Assembly: GCA_050011895.1 (NCBI GenBank)
Contig: JBEKIF010000029.1
Location: 1 to 55,635, forward strand
Direction: 5' to 3'
DNA length: 55,635 nucleotides
From: DATBGO01 sp050011895
Lineage (GTDB): Bacteria; Actinomycetota; Actinomycetes; Streptosporangiales; Streptosporangiaceae
The position numbers and the translations under genes were made by a program. Positions 42,482 to 50,657 of the stretch are shown piece after piece. The notes below the pieces were generated by a model. It did no database searches. It was not told the DNA's origin and saw nothing but the letters and a program-made list of their open reading frames with translations. Positions within the stretch are counted from its first letter, which is position 1. Each line of letters begins with the position of its first letter.

Positions 42482-42978
42482 TGCGATCCCTCGCCGGATC
42501 CAGCCATGCCCGACGCCGGGTCCACCACGAGGAGCACCGCGTCGGCGTCGGCGAACTCGCCGTTGCCGGTGCGGAACTCGGCCACCGTGCCGCGCACGCC
42601 GGCATGCACCGGGGTCATCATCTTCATGGTCTCGACGATGCCGACGACGGTCTCCTCCTCGACCTTGTCGCCAACCTCGACAAAGGGGGGCGTGCCCGGC
42701 TTCGGCGCGCGGTAGAAAGTGCCCAGCAGCGGCGGATACACCGCCACCATCCCCTCCGGCACGGCGGAAGCCGGACGTTCCGGCCCGGCGGCGGCCGCGG
42801 GTTCGGCTCCGTGCTTCACCGCCGGACGGCGGAGCACCTGCTGCTCGGCCGTCCAGCCGGTGGCGCCCTCCCGGCGCACCGTCAGGGTGAGGTCGGCAAG
42901 CTCCAGGTGCAGCTCGTCCAGGCCGCTGGAGTCCAGCGCACGCAGCACGTCACGGACGTCATCCGGGGTAAGGTCCAC
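42478..42978 (-). CDS. biotin carboxyl carrier protein
   Basis: A 166-residue AccB-type carrier. The N-terminal 45 residues are a helical subunit-binding part (DDVRDVLRALDSSGLDELHL), then an Ala/Pro linker, then the biotinyl domain: GTFYRAPKPGTPPFVEVGDKV and VGIVETMKMMTPVHAG with biotin on Lys119. GTG at 42978 was chosen; the upstream frame is an antisense-like extension into the neighbour. It is 5 bases from the upstream gene and overlaps the biotin carboxylase start by four, so the subunits are made together. Confidence 0.92.
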   Translation of the reverse strand: MDLTPDDVRDVLRALDSSGLDELHLELADLTLTVRREGATGWTAEQQVLRRPAVKHGAEPAAAAGPERPASAVPEGMVAVYPPLLGTFYRAPKPGTPPFVEVGDKVEEETVVGIVETMKMMTPVHAGVRGTVAEFRTGNGEFADADAVLLVVDPASGMAGSGEGSQ

Positions 42979-42983
42979 GGTGC

Positions 42984-44063
42984 TCAGCCCTCCGGCGGGC
43001 GCTTGCCCAGCATGTTGAACACGTGGTCGTAGGCGCGGGCAGTCGGCGCGGCCACCTTCTGCTCGGCCGCGGCGGCGCCCTTCGCAGCCCACACCGTCTC
43101 CGGCCGGCTCTGCAGCAGCAGGATGTTCTCCCCAGGCGGCGCCGTCCGGGACACCGCCCATTCGATGTCCTGCGGGCAGCCGTAGTGTGCCTCTACCTTG
43201 CGAGCGATCACGACCAGCTCGGCGATCTCCTCGTCGCTGATCGAGGGGACGTCGCGCAGGTTGGCCGGCACCTCGCTCTCCACCACGCCGTCGCCGCCGG
43301 GATCGGGCTGGTGCCAACGGGTCTTGGTCGACACAGTCCGCCGGGTGATCTCTCCGGTGACCTTGCTGACCACGAAGGAGTCCGGGGTGACGTCGCCGCT
43401 GACCACGGCGGAGCCGAGACCCCAGCTGGCGTCAATGGCGACTACCGAGCGGTCGCCGGTGAGCGGGCTGCGGGTGAACATCACCCCGGAGCTGCGCGCG
43501 CCGACCATCTGCTGGACGACGACGGCCATCGCCAGGTCGGCCTCGGGGATGCGGCGGCGCAGCCGGTAGCTGACCGATTCGATGCTGTACAGGCTCGCCC
43601 AGCAGCGGCGCACGTAGTGCGGCACCGAGTCCGCGCCGCGCACCCACAGGTAAGTGTCCTGCAGCCCGGCGAAGCTGGCCTCGGCGCTATCCTCGCTGGT
43701 CGCGCTAGAGCGCACGGCCACCGGCAGATCGTGCTGGCCGCACTCGATTGCCAGCCGCGCGTAGCCGGCGGTGACCGCCTCGGCCACCTCGGGCGGCAGT
43801 GGCGCCGACTCGACGATCGAGCGCAGCTCGGCGCAGGCGACCGCGACGGCCTCGCCGTCGGCCGGGTCGAGGGCCACCACCCGGGAGCCGAGGTCGAGCG
43901 CGGCGACTGCGGACCGGAACGCCACCGTGGTCACCACGAAGCCGTCGGGGACGCGGATGCCGGCCCGCATCAGTTCGCCGAGGCTGGCGCCCTTGCCGCC
44001 GGCGGCGGGCACGTCGTCTCGGCCGACGTCGGCGAAGCGCAGCACGGTGGCGAGAACGGTCAT
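42984..44063 (-). CDS. PEP-synthase N-terminal-like ATP-binding subunit (PpsB-like)
   Basis: A 359-residue stand-alone ATP-grasp domain of the PEP synthase/pyruvate phosphate dikinase kind. Seen: AAGGKGASLGELMRAGIRVP (family start with Lys), LPVAVRSSATSEDSAEASFA (ATP loop), SYRLRRRIPEADLAMAVVVQ, SSGVMFTRSPLTGD, and ENILLLQSRPETVW at the end. Length and content fit the ~40-kDa PpsB subunit of phenylphosphate synthase from Thauera, which makes AMP, Pi and a phosphohistidine on its partner. It is 10 bases after the partner gene. It lacks a swivelling His domain, so it cannot act alone. Confidence 0.88.
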   Translation of the reverse strand: MTVLATVLRFADVGRDDVPAAGGKGASLGELMRAGIRVPDGFVVTTVAFRSAVAALDLGSRVVALDPADGEAVAVACAELRSIVESAPLPPEVAEAVTAGYARLAIECGQHDLPVAVRSSATSEDSAEASFAGLQDTYLWVRGADSVPHYVRRCWASLYSIESVSYRLRRRIPEADLAMAVVVQQMVGARSSGVMFTRSPLTGDRSVVAIDASWGLGSAVVSGDVTPDSFVVSKVTGEITRRTVSTKTRWHQPDPGGDGVVESEVPANLRDVPSISDEEIAELVVIARKVEAHYGCPQDIEWAVSRTAPPGENILLLQSRPETVWAAKGAAAAEQKVAAPTARAYDHVFNMLGKRPPEG

Positions 44064-44073
44064 GACAGTTCCA

Positions 44074-45894
44074 TCAGCCGAGAATGGTGACGATGCCGCG
44101 GTCGCCGTCAACCCGGACGCGGTCACCCGTCTTGATCCTGGTAGTGGCCCGGCCGGTGCCGACGACGGCAGGCATGCCGTACTCGCGGGCGACGATCGCC
44201 GCGTGCGACATCGTGCCGCCGATGTCGGAGACGGCGGCGGCGATCTTGCCGAACACCGGGCCCCAGCTCGGCGCGGTCACCGCGCAGACGAGGATCTCGC
44301 CCTGACGGATCTGGCCGATCTCGTTGACGGTCATCAGAACGCGGGCGATGCCCTCGACCACGCCCGGAGAGGCCGCGTACCCGCGCACGATGTCATCGTC
44401 GAGTTCCTCGGCATCGAGCCAGGTCTCGATGGTCTCGTCGGTGACGCCCCACAGCATCTGCACCGCCGGATCGTTGAGCGACTCGGGCACCGGGCCCAAG
44501 GCCGGCGGCGGCGACCAGCCCGCGAGCGTCTCGACGATCGCCTTGCGCCGGGCGACGATCGGCTGCCAGTACCGGCCGCCGAGTTCCTTCCCGCCCGATG
44601 CCCAGGCCAGCTGGACGTCGGCCAGGGCGTCCTCGACCTCCAGATGGCGCAGGTGGAAGACGTCGTCGGCCTCAGCCAGCACGCCGCGCTCGGCCAGCAG
44701 CTGACCGAAGCCCCGGATCTTCTGGAAGAACCGGGTCGTGAACCAGTGCTCGCAGTAGAACTTGTGCGACTCGATGAAGGGGAACACCTGCCGGCACAGG
44801 CCAAGCATCTGGTCGAATGCGCCCTTCTCGTCCTCAGAGCCGAGCAGGGCACGGTACTGTTCAGCGATCCGCTCACGCTCCTCGGCCAGCCGGGCGGTCG
44901 GGCGGTCGAGATCCTGGCCAGCCCGGATCTCCTCGATATAGTGCGGCAGCGCCGCGAACGGGACGGTCAGGTCGTCGGCCCAGCACAGGTGGTGATGGTA
45001 GAAGCCATCCCCGACCGAGACGAGGAACCACGGGTCCTTCGCCTTCTCGAACGCCGCCAGCCACCGGTCGCCGGCGCCCCCGCGTTCGGCCAGCGCGCTG
45101 AGCACCTTGTCCGGCTCGTTGCCCTCGACGAACAGGTCGCCGAGGTCGAGCTCGACGGCCAGCGCGGCGAGCTTCTTCAGCTCGTCGTCCGGCCGGTACA
45201 TGGTGACGTCCATGCCGGCCACCATGCGGGCCACCGCCTGGTCGCCGATCTCCGGGAAGGCCTGCTTGCAGAACTCGAAGAAGACGACGTACGAGCCGTA
45301 GCCGAGCATCAGGAGCTCACAGTGGTGGTGCCACATCTTCGAGTACAGGTCGATGCAGCGGTGGAAGTTCTCCCGCAGCAGGTGGTTGCTGGCGAACCCC
45401 CGCGACTCCATGACCACCGAGAGGTCGTCGAGCTCGCCGAGACGCGGTACCTCGACCGCCTCGATCTCGGCGATCAGCGCCTCGATCCGCTGCTGCCACT
45501 CACCGTAGAGCCGGTCCCAGTTCGCGTAGTAATAGCCAGCGCGCTCCTGGAAGTGCGCGAGCCGCCGCTCGATCTGCGCAGGGTCGGTCACCGGGTTGGC
45601 AGTGATGTACACCCGCCCGTTGACGATCCGGTACTCGATCCCCATCGTGGTCGGGAAGCTGAACACCCGGGCGGTGTTCGCCCCGATCGCGGTGTACGGG
45701 ATCTCCGAGGTCAGCCCGTCGAAGGCCGGGACCACCTCCGGGAAATGCATCGAGTTGTAGAACCAGAACCGCTGGTCGTCCTCAGGCTGGAAGCGGGAGA
45801 AGTACGGGTACATCTCCTCCCATCCCTCGGCGCCCGCGACCGCGGGGATCTGCGACGGCAGCGGGAAAGACCGCTCACCAGATGGCTGAGACAT
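44074..45894 (-). CDS. PEP-synthase-like phosphohistidine subunit (PpsA-like)
   Basis: A 606-residue protein (about 68 kDa). The C-terminal swivelling domain has the phosphohistidine signature DIGGTMSHAAIVAREYGMPA (His about 564). The N-terminal 450 residues are helical and not a PEP/pyruvate TIM barrel, and that barrel is missing altogether, so it is not a pyruvate dikinase. Size and layout match the ~70-kDa PpsA of phenylphosphate synthase, which transfers phosphate from His to a phenolic hydroxyl. By analogy it may phosphorylate an enol(ate) oxygen; the real acceptor is unknown. It is 21 bases from the acetoacetyl-CoA synthetase stop. No PpsC-like CBS subunit is seen. Confidence 0.85.
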   Translation of the reverse strand: MSQPSGERSFPLPSQIPAVAGAEGWEEMYPYFSRFQPEDDQRFWFYNSMHFPEVVPAFDGLTSEIPYTAIGANTARVFSFPTTMGIEYRIVNGRVYITANPVTDPAQIERRLAHFQERAGYYYANWDRLYGEWQQRIEALIAEIEAVEVPRLGELDDLSVVMESRGFASNHLLRENFHRCIDLYSKMWHHHCELLMLGYGSYVVFFEFCKQAFPEIGDQAVARMVAGMDVTMYRPDDELKKLAALAVELDLGDLFVEGNEPDKVLSALAERGGAGDRWLAAFEKAKDPWFLVSVGDGFYHHHLCWADDLTVPFAALPHYIEEIRAGQDLDRPTARLAEERERIAEQYRALLGSEDEKGAFDQMLGLCRQVFPFIESHKFYCEHWFTTRFFQKIRGFGQLLAERGVLAEADDVFHLRHLEVEDALADVQLAWASGGKELGGRYWQPIVARRKAIVETLAGWSPPPALGPVPESLNDPAVQMLWGVTDETIETWLDAEELDDDIVRGYAASPGVVEGIARVLMTVNEIGQIRQGEILVCAVTAPSWGPVFGKIAAAVSDIGGTMSHAAIVAREYGMPAVVGTGRATTRIKTGDRVRVDGDRGIVTILG

Positions 45895-45915
45895 GGGTAT
45901 CTCCTCTGTTCTGGG

Positions 45916-47931
45916 TCAGGCGAGCGAGTAGTCCCGGTGTGTGCGGGCGTACTCGACGAACTCGGTCAGTGCGCTCGGATCGGCCATGGAGCTCGGGTCC
46001 GCGACGGCGACGGGATCGGCGCCCAGCAGTAGCCGGCGGACCGGCACCTCCATCTTCTTGCCGGTGCGGGTCAGCGGGATCCCATGGACGGCGATGATCC
46101 GGTCGGGCACGTGCCGGGGGCTGTACTCGTCCCGCAGTCGGCGGCGCAGTCGCGCCTCCAGCTCGCCGCCTAGCTCGGCACCGGCGGCGAGCTGGACGAA
46201 CAGCGGCATGAAGAACCCGCCGCCGGGAAGGTCCAGGCTGACCACCAGTGACGACAGGACTGCAGGGTCATCCTCGACGACGCGGTAGATCTCTGCGGTG
46301 CCGATCCGGACCCCCTGCCGGTTGAGGACGGCATCCGAACGGCCGCGGACGAAGCACCCGCCGCGCTTGTTGACTTCGAAAAAGTCACCGTGCCGCCAGA
46401 CGCCGGGAAAGGTCCCGAAGTAGCTGGCGCGGTAGCGGCCGCCGTCCTCGTCGCCCCACAGGAACAGCGGCATCGACGGCATCGGCCGAGTGATTACCAG
46501 CTCGCCAAGCTGTCCGACGACGGGGTGCCCGGCGTCGTCCCAGGCCTCGGCGGCTACCCCGAGCGAGCGGGCCTGGATCTCGCCCGCCCGGACCGGCAAC
46601 GTCGGCACGCCGCCGACCAGCCCGGTGCAGATGTCGGTGCCGCCGCTGCCGGTGGCGACGCCCAGGTCGTCCTTGACGGCGGCGTAGAACCACGCGGTGA
46701 CCGCCGGCGCCACCGGGGACCCGGCCGGCATGACCACGTCCAGCGCGGAGAGGTCGAAGCGCTCGCGGGGCACCACCCCGGCCTTTTGCATCAGTTCGAC
46801 GTAGGTCGGGCTGGCGCCGAACAGCCGTGCCCGGGAGTCTTGCGCGATGCGCCAGAGGACGTCGACGTCCGGGTGCGCGGGGTTGCCGTCGTAGAGCACC
46901 GGCGCGGCCCCCACCAGTGGCATGCTGACCATGAAGTTCCACATCATCCAGCCGGTGGTGGTGAAGAAGAACGCCCGGTCGCCGGCCCGCAGGTCGTGGT
47001 GCAGGGCGTGCAGCTTCAGATGCTCCAGCAGGATCCCGCCGTGCCCGTGCACGATTGGCTTGGGCAGCCCGGTAGTCCCCGAGGAGAACAGCACCCACAG
47101 CGGCTGGTCGAACGGGACCTGCTCGCAGGCAAACTCCTCGGCGGGCACGGACGGGCCGCCGATCACCTCGGCCCACGTGGCGCCGTCCGTCTGAAGGCCG
47201 AGCACGGGTACGTGCACGACCTCCCGCAGCGTTGGCAACCCGGCGACGAGCCTCGCCACCTCACCACGCCGGTCGAAGTCCCGGTCGCCGTAGCGGTAGC
47301 CGTCGGCGGCCAGCAGGACCGTCGGGGCGAGCTGGCCGAGCCGGTCGATCGCGCCCTTGGCGCCGAAGTCCGGGGAGACGCTGGCCCACACCGCACCGAT
47401 GCTCGCGGCCGCGACGACCGCGACCATCGCCTCTGGCACGTTCGGGAGATAGGCCACCACCCTGTCGCCGGGGCGGACCCCGATCGACCGCAGGTGCGTA
47501 GCGACCGCGCGGATCTGGCCGGCGAACTGGTCCCACGACAGCTCGCGCAATGGGGCGCACTCGGCGGAGTACAGCAGGGCCGCCTCGCCGGGCCGCGCCA
47601 TCCGTAGCACGTGTTCGGCGAAGTTCAGCCGGGCACCGGGGAACCAGCGAGCTCCCGGCATGATGCAGCTCTCGAGCACCGCCGTGTGCGGTGCCGACGA
47701 GCGGACGCCGAAGAAGTCCCAGACGGCCTGCCAGAACTCCTCCAGTTCTGTCGTCGACCACCGCCACAGGGCGGTATAGTCGCCGAACGTGTGGCCGGTC
47801 CGTTGCTCGGCGAAGCGGGTGAAGGCCGTCAGCTGGCTCCGTTCGACCCGTTCAGGCGAGGGAGTCCACAGCAGGTCGCCCTCCCGGACCGAGTTCCGGC
47901 CCGCCACCTGGTGCACCGGCGTGTTGTACAT
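45916..47931 (-). CDS. acetoacetyl-CoA synthetase
   Basis: A 671-residue adenylate-forming enzyme with the N-terminal ACAS_N part (LLWTPSPERVERSQLTAF), P-loop LFSSGTTGLPKPIVHGHGG, FFFTTTGWMMWNFMV, ATGSGGTDICTGLVGG and the C-domain GRSDAVLNRQGVRIGTAEIY with a late acetylation-type Lys in LTRTGKKMEVPVRR. The GGTDI/WMMWNF details are those of acetoacetate--CoA ligase rather than acetyl-CoA synthetase. It activates acetoacetate, the expected product of acetone carboxylation, for thiolysis. ATG at 47931 is used; an in-frame TTG at 47967 is possible. It follows the IclR gene on the same strand. Confidence 0.92.
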   Translation of the reverse strand: MYNTPVHQVAGRNSVREGDLLWTPSPERVERSQLTAFTRFAEQRTGHTFGDYTALWRWSTTELEEFWQAVWDFFGVRSSAPHTAVLESCIMPGARWFPGARLNFAEHVLRMARPGEAALLYSAECAPLRELSWDQFAGQIRAVATHLRSIGVRPGDRVVAYLPNVPEAMVAVVAAASIGAVWASVSPDFGAKGAIDRLGQLAPTVLLAADGYRYGDRDFDRRGEVARLVAGLPTLREVVHVPVLGLQTDGATWAEVIGGPSVPAEEFACEQVPFDQPLWVLFSSGTTGLPKPIVHGHGGILLEHLKLHALHHDLRAGDRAFFFTTTGWMMWNFMVSMPLVGAAPVLYDGNPAHPDVDVLWRIAQDSRARLFGASPTYVELMQKAGVVPRERFDLSALDVVMPAGSPVAPAVTAWFYAAVKDDLGVATGSGGTDICTGLVGGVPTLPVRAGEIQARSLGVAAEAWDDAGHPVVGQLGELVITRPMPSMPLFLWGDEDGGRYRASYFGTFPGVWRHGDFFEVNKRGGCFVRGRSDAVLNRQGVRIGTAEIYRVVEDDPAVLSSLVVSLDLPGGGFFMPLFVQLAAGAELGGELEARLRRRLRDEYSPRHVPDRIIAVHGIPLTRTGKKMEVPVRRLLLGADPVAVADPSSMADPSALTEFVEYARTHRDYSLA

Positions 47932-48002
47932 ACGATGACTGTCGCCGAACCCGTCGTGCGCGGGCAACGCACGCTTTCACTATCCGGAAAATCTCGGCCG
48001 CT

Positions 48003-48776
48003 TCAACGGCCACCGTCACGTAGCTCTTCGGGGAACGGGGCCTCCAGCCCGCTTCGCAGGAAGTCGGCGCTCACCGACGCTGCGGCGGCCCGGAGATGCG
48101 GCAGTACGCTGGCCAGTCGCGGGCTGGTGAGCGGCGCGAGCAGGGCGATCGCTGCCATCACGCCCTTGTTCCCGTTGATCGGGGCCGCAACGGACGACAC
48201 GCCGAGCCGGTGCTCCTGCGCGCTGCGGGCCAGACCGGTCCGGCGGACCTGGTCGAGCTCCCGGTACAGCACCCGCGCATCGGTCCCCGTGTAGGGGGTG
48301 TACCGGCGAAGGTCTGCGGTGACCTCGTTGACCACCGGCTCCGGCGCGTAGGCAAGTAACATCTTGCCTACCGCGGTGCAGTGCAGGGGAAGACGACCTC
48401 CCGGGTTGTGCCGTGTCGGGATGCTCTTCGTCCCCGCAAGCCGCTCGATGACGAGCGCGCTGGCGCCGTCGAGAACGGCCAGGTGAACCGTGTGCCCGGT
48501 GGCGACCACGAGGTCCTGGAGATGGGGTAAGGCCAGCTCACGCAGGCTCGTAGCCGGCGTCAGCAGCCCCAGCCGCCACATGTGCGCGCCGATCTCGTAG
48601 CACCCGTCGCCGCGCCGCACGAGCAGGCGGCTTTGCACAAGATCGGCTGCCAGCCGGTGGACTGTGGCGAGGGGCAGCCCGCTGCGGCGGGACAGCTGGG
48701 AGAGGTTCAGGCAGCGGTGCTCGCCGTCGAACGCGCCCAGGACGGCGGTCGCGCGCAGGGTCACCGACCTGCTCAT
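48003..48776 (-). CDS. IclR-family transcriptional regulator
   Basis: A 257-residue IclR protein. The winged helix-turn-helix is LNLSQLSRRSGLPLATVHRL; the effector domain has GHTVHLAVLDGASALVIERL, LPLHCTAVGKMLLAY and the tail LGVSSVAAPINGNKGV. It lies 71 bases before the acetoacetyl-CoA synthetase start on the same strand and is divergent from the alcohol dehydrogenase. It is therefore the likely regulator of the seven-gene carboxylation operon and perhaps of the dehydrogenase. A 15-bp palindrome at 48930 is a candidate site. Confidence 0.92.
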   Translation of the reverse strand: MSRSVTLRATAVLGAFDGEHRCLNLSQLSRRSGLPLATVHRLAADLVQSRLLVRRGDGCYEIGAHMWRLGLLTPATSLRELALPHLQDLVVATGHTVHLAVLDGASALVIERLAGTKSIPTRHNPGGRLPLHCTAVGKMLLAYAPEPVVNEVTADLRRYTPYTGTDARVLYRELDQVRRTGLARSAQEHRLGVSSVAAPINGNKGVMAAIALLAPLTSPRLASVLPHLRAAAASVSADFLRSGLEAPFPEELRDGGR

Positions 48777-48929
48777 GGGGGGACCCCCCTCAGAGGTAGG
48801 AATGGCTGTTGCGCACGCACCGGTTTCGAGGCAACGACATATTTCCCATGTTGCCCCCTTTCACGAACGGGAGCCTGCTGCCTAGCACCGCCTGCTGTCC
48901 GCCGTGCGTCCCCAGCTGGCGAGCAATAT

Positions 48930-48944
48930 TTCCGATTAACGGAA
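48930..48944. promoter_or_regulatory. 15-bp palindrome TTCCGATTAACGGAA, candidate IclR operator
   Basis: Two 5-base arms (TTCCG/CGGAA) flank ATTAA. IclR-family proteins bind 14-15-bp palindromes of this shape. It lies 154 bases upstream of the IclR start, in the 505-base divergent region. A related half, TTTTCCGGATAGTGAA on the minus strand, occurs near 47976-47991 before the acetoacetyl-CoA synthetase gene. Confidence 0.45.
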
Positions 48945-49198
48945 GAGTGTGTGGTCGCCGACTAAATAGTCCTGACATCATACCGCTTGGCACAGCCGTC
49001 GTCGCCACGAGGACACCGGCTGACGAGCTTGAAGTGTGACACTGCGATCGTGCCGTCAACGCGGCGGCCAGTACTCGGGGAGGCCAAGACGATGAGCGTG
49101 ACCTGGCCTACTGGGTCGCGCGGCCGACTGCGTAGCGCGCTGCTGTCCCGCGACCTGCGGCGAGCCGGCCTGTGTTTATGACGCTGGGCCCACAGATA

Positions 49199-49244
49199 AA
49201 CGTCGGCGAACTGAGCCCGCTGAACGTCGGCGAACTGAGCCCGC
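49199..49244 (+). repeat. 22-bp direct repeat with 24-bp period upstream of the alcohol dehydrogenase
   Basis: Two exact 22-base copies (core CGTCGGCGAACTGAGCCCGC) at 49199-49220 and 49223-49244, ending 37 bases before the start codon. The spacing is close to two helical turns, which suits a regulator binding side by side or an upstream leader structure. The rest of 48777-49281 contains the palindrome above and no gene that I can support. Confidence 0.8.
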
Positions 49245-49281
49245 ACCCGCGGCCCCTTACTTAACGGCAGGAACAAGAGCT

Positions 49282-50319
49282 ATGCGCGCATATCGCTATA
49301 CCGGTCAGCACAAGGCCGAGCTCACCGAGATCCCCATTCCCGATCCCCGCCCCGGCGACGTGCTCGTCCGGGTTGGAGCCAGCGGGGCCTGCCACTCTGA
49401 CCTGGGGATTCTCGTGGCCCCGCCGGGCGCATTCCCCACGCCCCTCACGCTCGGCCACGAGGTCGCGGGCTACGTCGAGAGCCTCGGACCGGGCGTGAGC
49501 CGATGGGAGGTCGGTGAACCGGTCGTCGTCCACGCGCTCCTCGGCTGCGGTCACTGCCGGGCGTGCGTCCTCGGCCTGGAGAACCAGTGCCGGGTCGTCG
49601 AGTTCGACGGTCTGGGGCTCACGCGTGACGGGGGCATGGCGGACTACGTGGTCGTCCCGGAAACGCACCTGGTTCGTACGCGCGATCTCGACCTCACCCA
49701 GGCCGCCCCGCTCGCGGATGCCGGATTGACGGCCTACCACGCCATCGCACTGTGCCGAGATGCTCTCCGGCCCGGTACGCACTGCGTGGTGATCGGTATC
49801 GGTGGCCTGGGGCACATGGCGGTGCAGATCCTGGTGGCCACCTCGGCCGCCTCCGTGATCGCGGTGGATATTGACGGTGGCGCCCTCGAGCTGGCCGCCA
49901 GACTGGGCGCCACGCACGCTGTCCAGTCGGGTCCCGATGCCGTCGACCATATCCGCGAGATCGTGGGTCCCGCGCCCGAAGGCGCAGACGTCGTCTTCGA
50001 CTTCGTCGGCGTCACCGCGACCCTCGACATCGCCCGTAGCGTCGTCAGTCCAGGGGGCTGCCTCGCACTGGTCGGACTCGGGCAGGGCGAACTCACCTTC
50101 AGGCCGACGCCCGGCAACCCCCTGAACCCGATTCCCCTGGAGACCAGTGCACTGGTCCCGTACTGGGGCAACCACCAGGAGCTAGTCGAAGTGGTGGCCC
50201 TCAGCCGGGCTGGGCACATCAAGGCGGAGACACAGATCTTTCCGCTTGCTGAGGTCGCGGAGGCCTACGAGAAGCTCGACCGGGGCGAGGTGCGCGGCCG
50301 GGCCGTCATGGTGGCGTGA
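49282..50319 (+). CDS. zinc-dependent NAD+ secondary-alcohol dehydrogenase
   Basis: A 345-residue medium-chain dehydrogenase. Catalytic zinc ligands: Cys37 in GACHSDL, GHE (59-60), and an Asp in PLADAGLTAYHA as third ligand. Structural zinc: Cys89, 92, 95 and 103 in CGHCRAC and ENQC. Rossmann motif GIGGLGHMAVQ followed by an acidic AVDID, so NAD+ is preferred. From memory the sequence, including LVPYWGNHQELVEVVALSRA, is close to Rhodococcus ADH-A, which oxidises 2-propanol and other secondary alcohols to ketones. It would feed ketone to the carboxylases next door. AGGAAC lies upstream of ATG 49282. Confidence 0.88.
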   Translation: MRAYRYTGQHKAELTEIPIPDPRPGDVLVRVGASGACHSDLGILVAPPGAFPTPLTLGHEVAGYVESLGPGVSRWEVGEPVVVHALLGCGHCRACVLGLENQCRVVEFDGLGLTRDGGMADYVVVPETHLVRTRDLDLTQAAPLADAGLTAYHAIALCRDALRPGTHCVVIGIGGLGHMAVQILVATSAASVIAVDIDGGALELAARLGATHAVQSGPDAVDHIREIVGPAPEGADVVFDFVGVTATLDIARSVVSPGGCLALVGLGQGELTFRPTPGNPLNPIPLETSALVPYWGNHQELVEVVALSRAGHIKAETQIFPLAEVAEAYEKLDRGEVRGRAVMVA

Positions 50320-50428
50320 TCCCGCTCACCGGGACCGGGTCCTGTCGTCACCGAGGGCACTCCGGCTGGCCGACGGCCGGCAAGTGCTCTTGGCGAAGGT
50401 GATCACGATCGTGTCGGTGCCGCGCTGA

Positions 50429-50644
50429 GTGACCGGGACTGCAGAGGCCCGGGTGCACCGGGCTGTCCTGTACAACTCCATCTACCGGGCGGACGACCAG
50501 CTTCTGGTCTGCCAGCACGCCTACGGCTTTGCGGACGAGCGCGCGCCTGTTCTGTACCTGCAGTCAGCCGACGACGGTGACCTGGTCGCCACCTACGTCG
50601 ATACCTTCGAGCGCATCTGCGCTGGCGCGTTGCCACTGGAGTAG
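50429..50644 (+). pseudogene. C-terminal remnant of an XRE-family regulator
   Basis: A 71-codon frame encoding HRAVLYNSIYRADDQLLVC, then AYGFADERAPVLYLQ and ATYVDTFERICAGALPL. From memory this is the conserved C-terminal end of actinobacterial helix-turn-helix (XRE) regulators of about 250-400 residues, which read RxLLYNSxYRADDQLLVN. The DNA-binding part is missing and the preceding frame ends in a stop. It is most likely a decay product, though it could be expressed from GTG 50429. Confidence 0.6.
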
Positions 50645-50657
50645 GCCGGCTTACCAG

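Noticed and set aside
41114..42978. Fatty-acid acetyl-CoA carboxylase (accC/accB)
   Set aside because: The only carboxyltransferase in the operon is of the HMGL/pyruvate type; there is no AccA/AccD-type subunit.
42984..45894. Pyruvate phosphate dikinase or PEP synthase split in two
   Set aside because: The C-terminal PEP/pyruvate-binding barrel is absent from both proteins and nothing nearby encodes it, so neither enzyme can be made.
43771..46032. 753-codon open frame on the plus strand
   Set aside because: It is antisense to the PpsA-like and PpsB-like genes, whose motifs are clear. Its product is Asp/Arg/His/Gly-rich with no domain, as expected for a GC-rich shadow frame.
48790..49059. 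89-codon ORF on the minus strand upstream of iclR
   Set aside because: No ribosome site, no family features, and it covers the candidate operator region.
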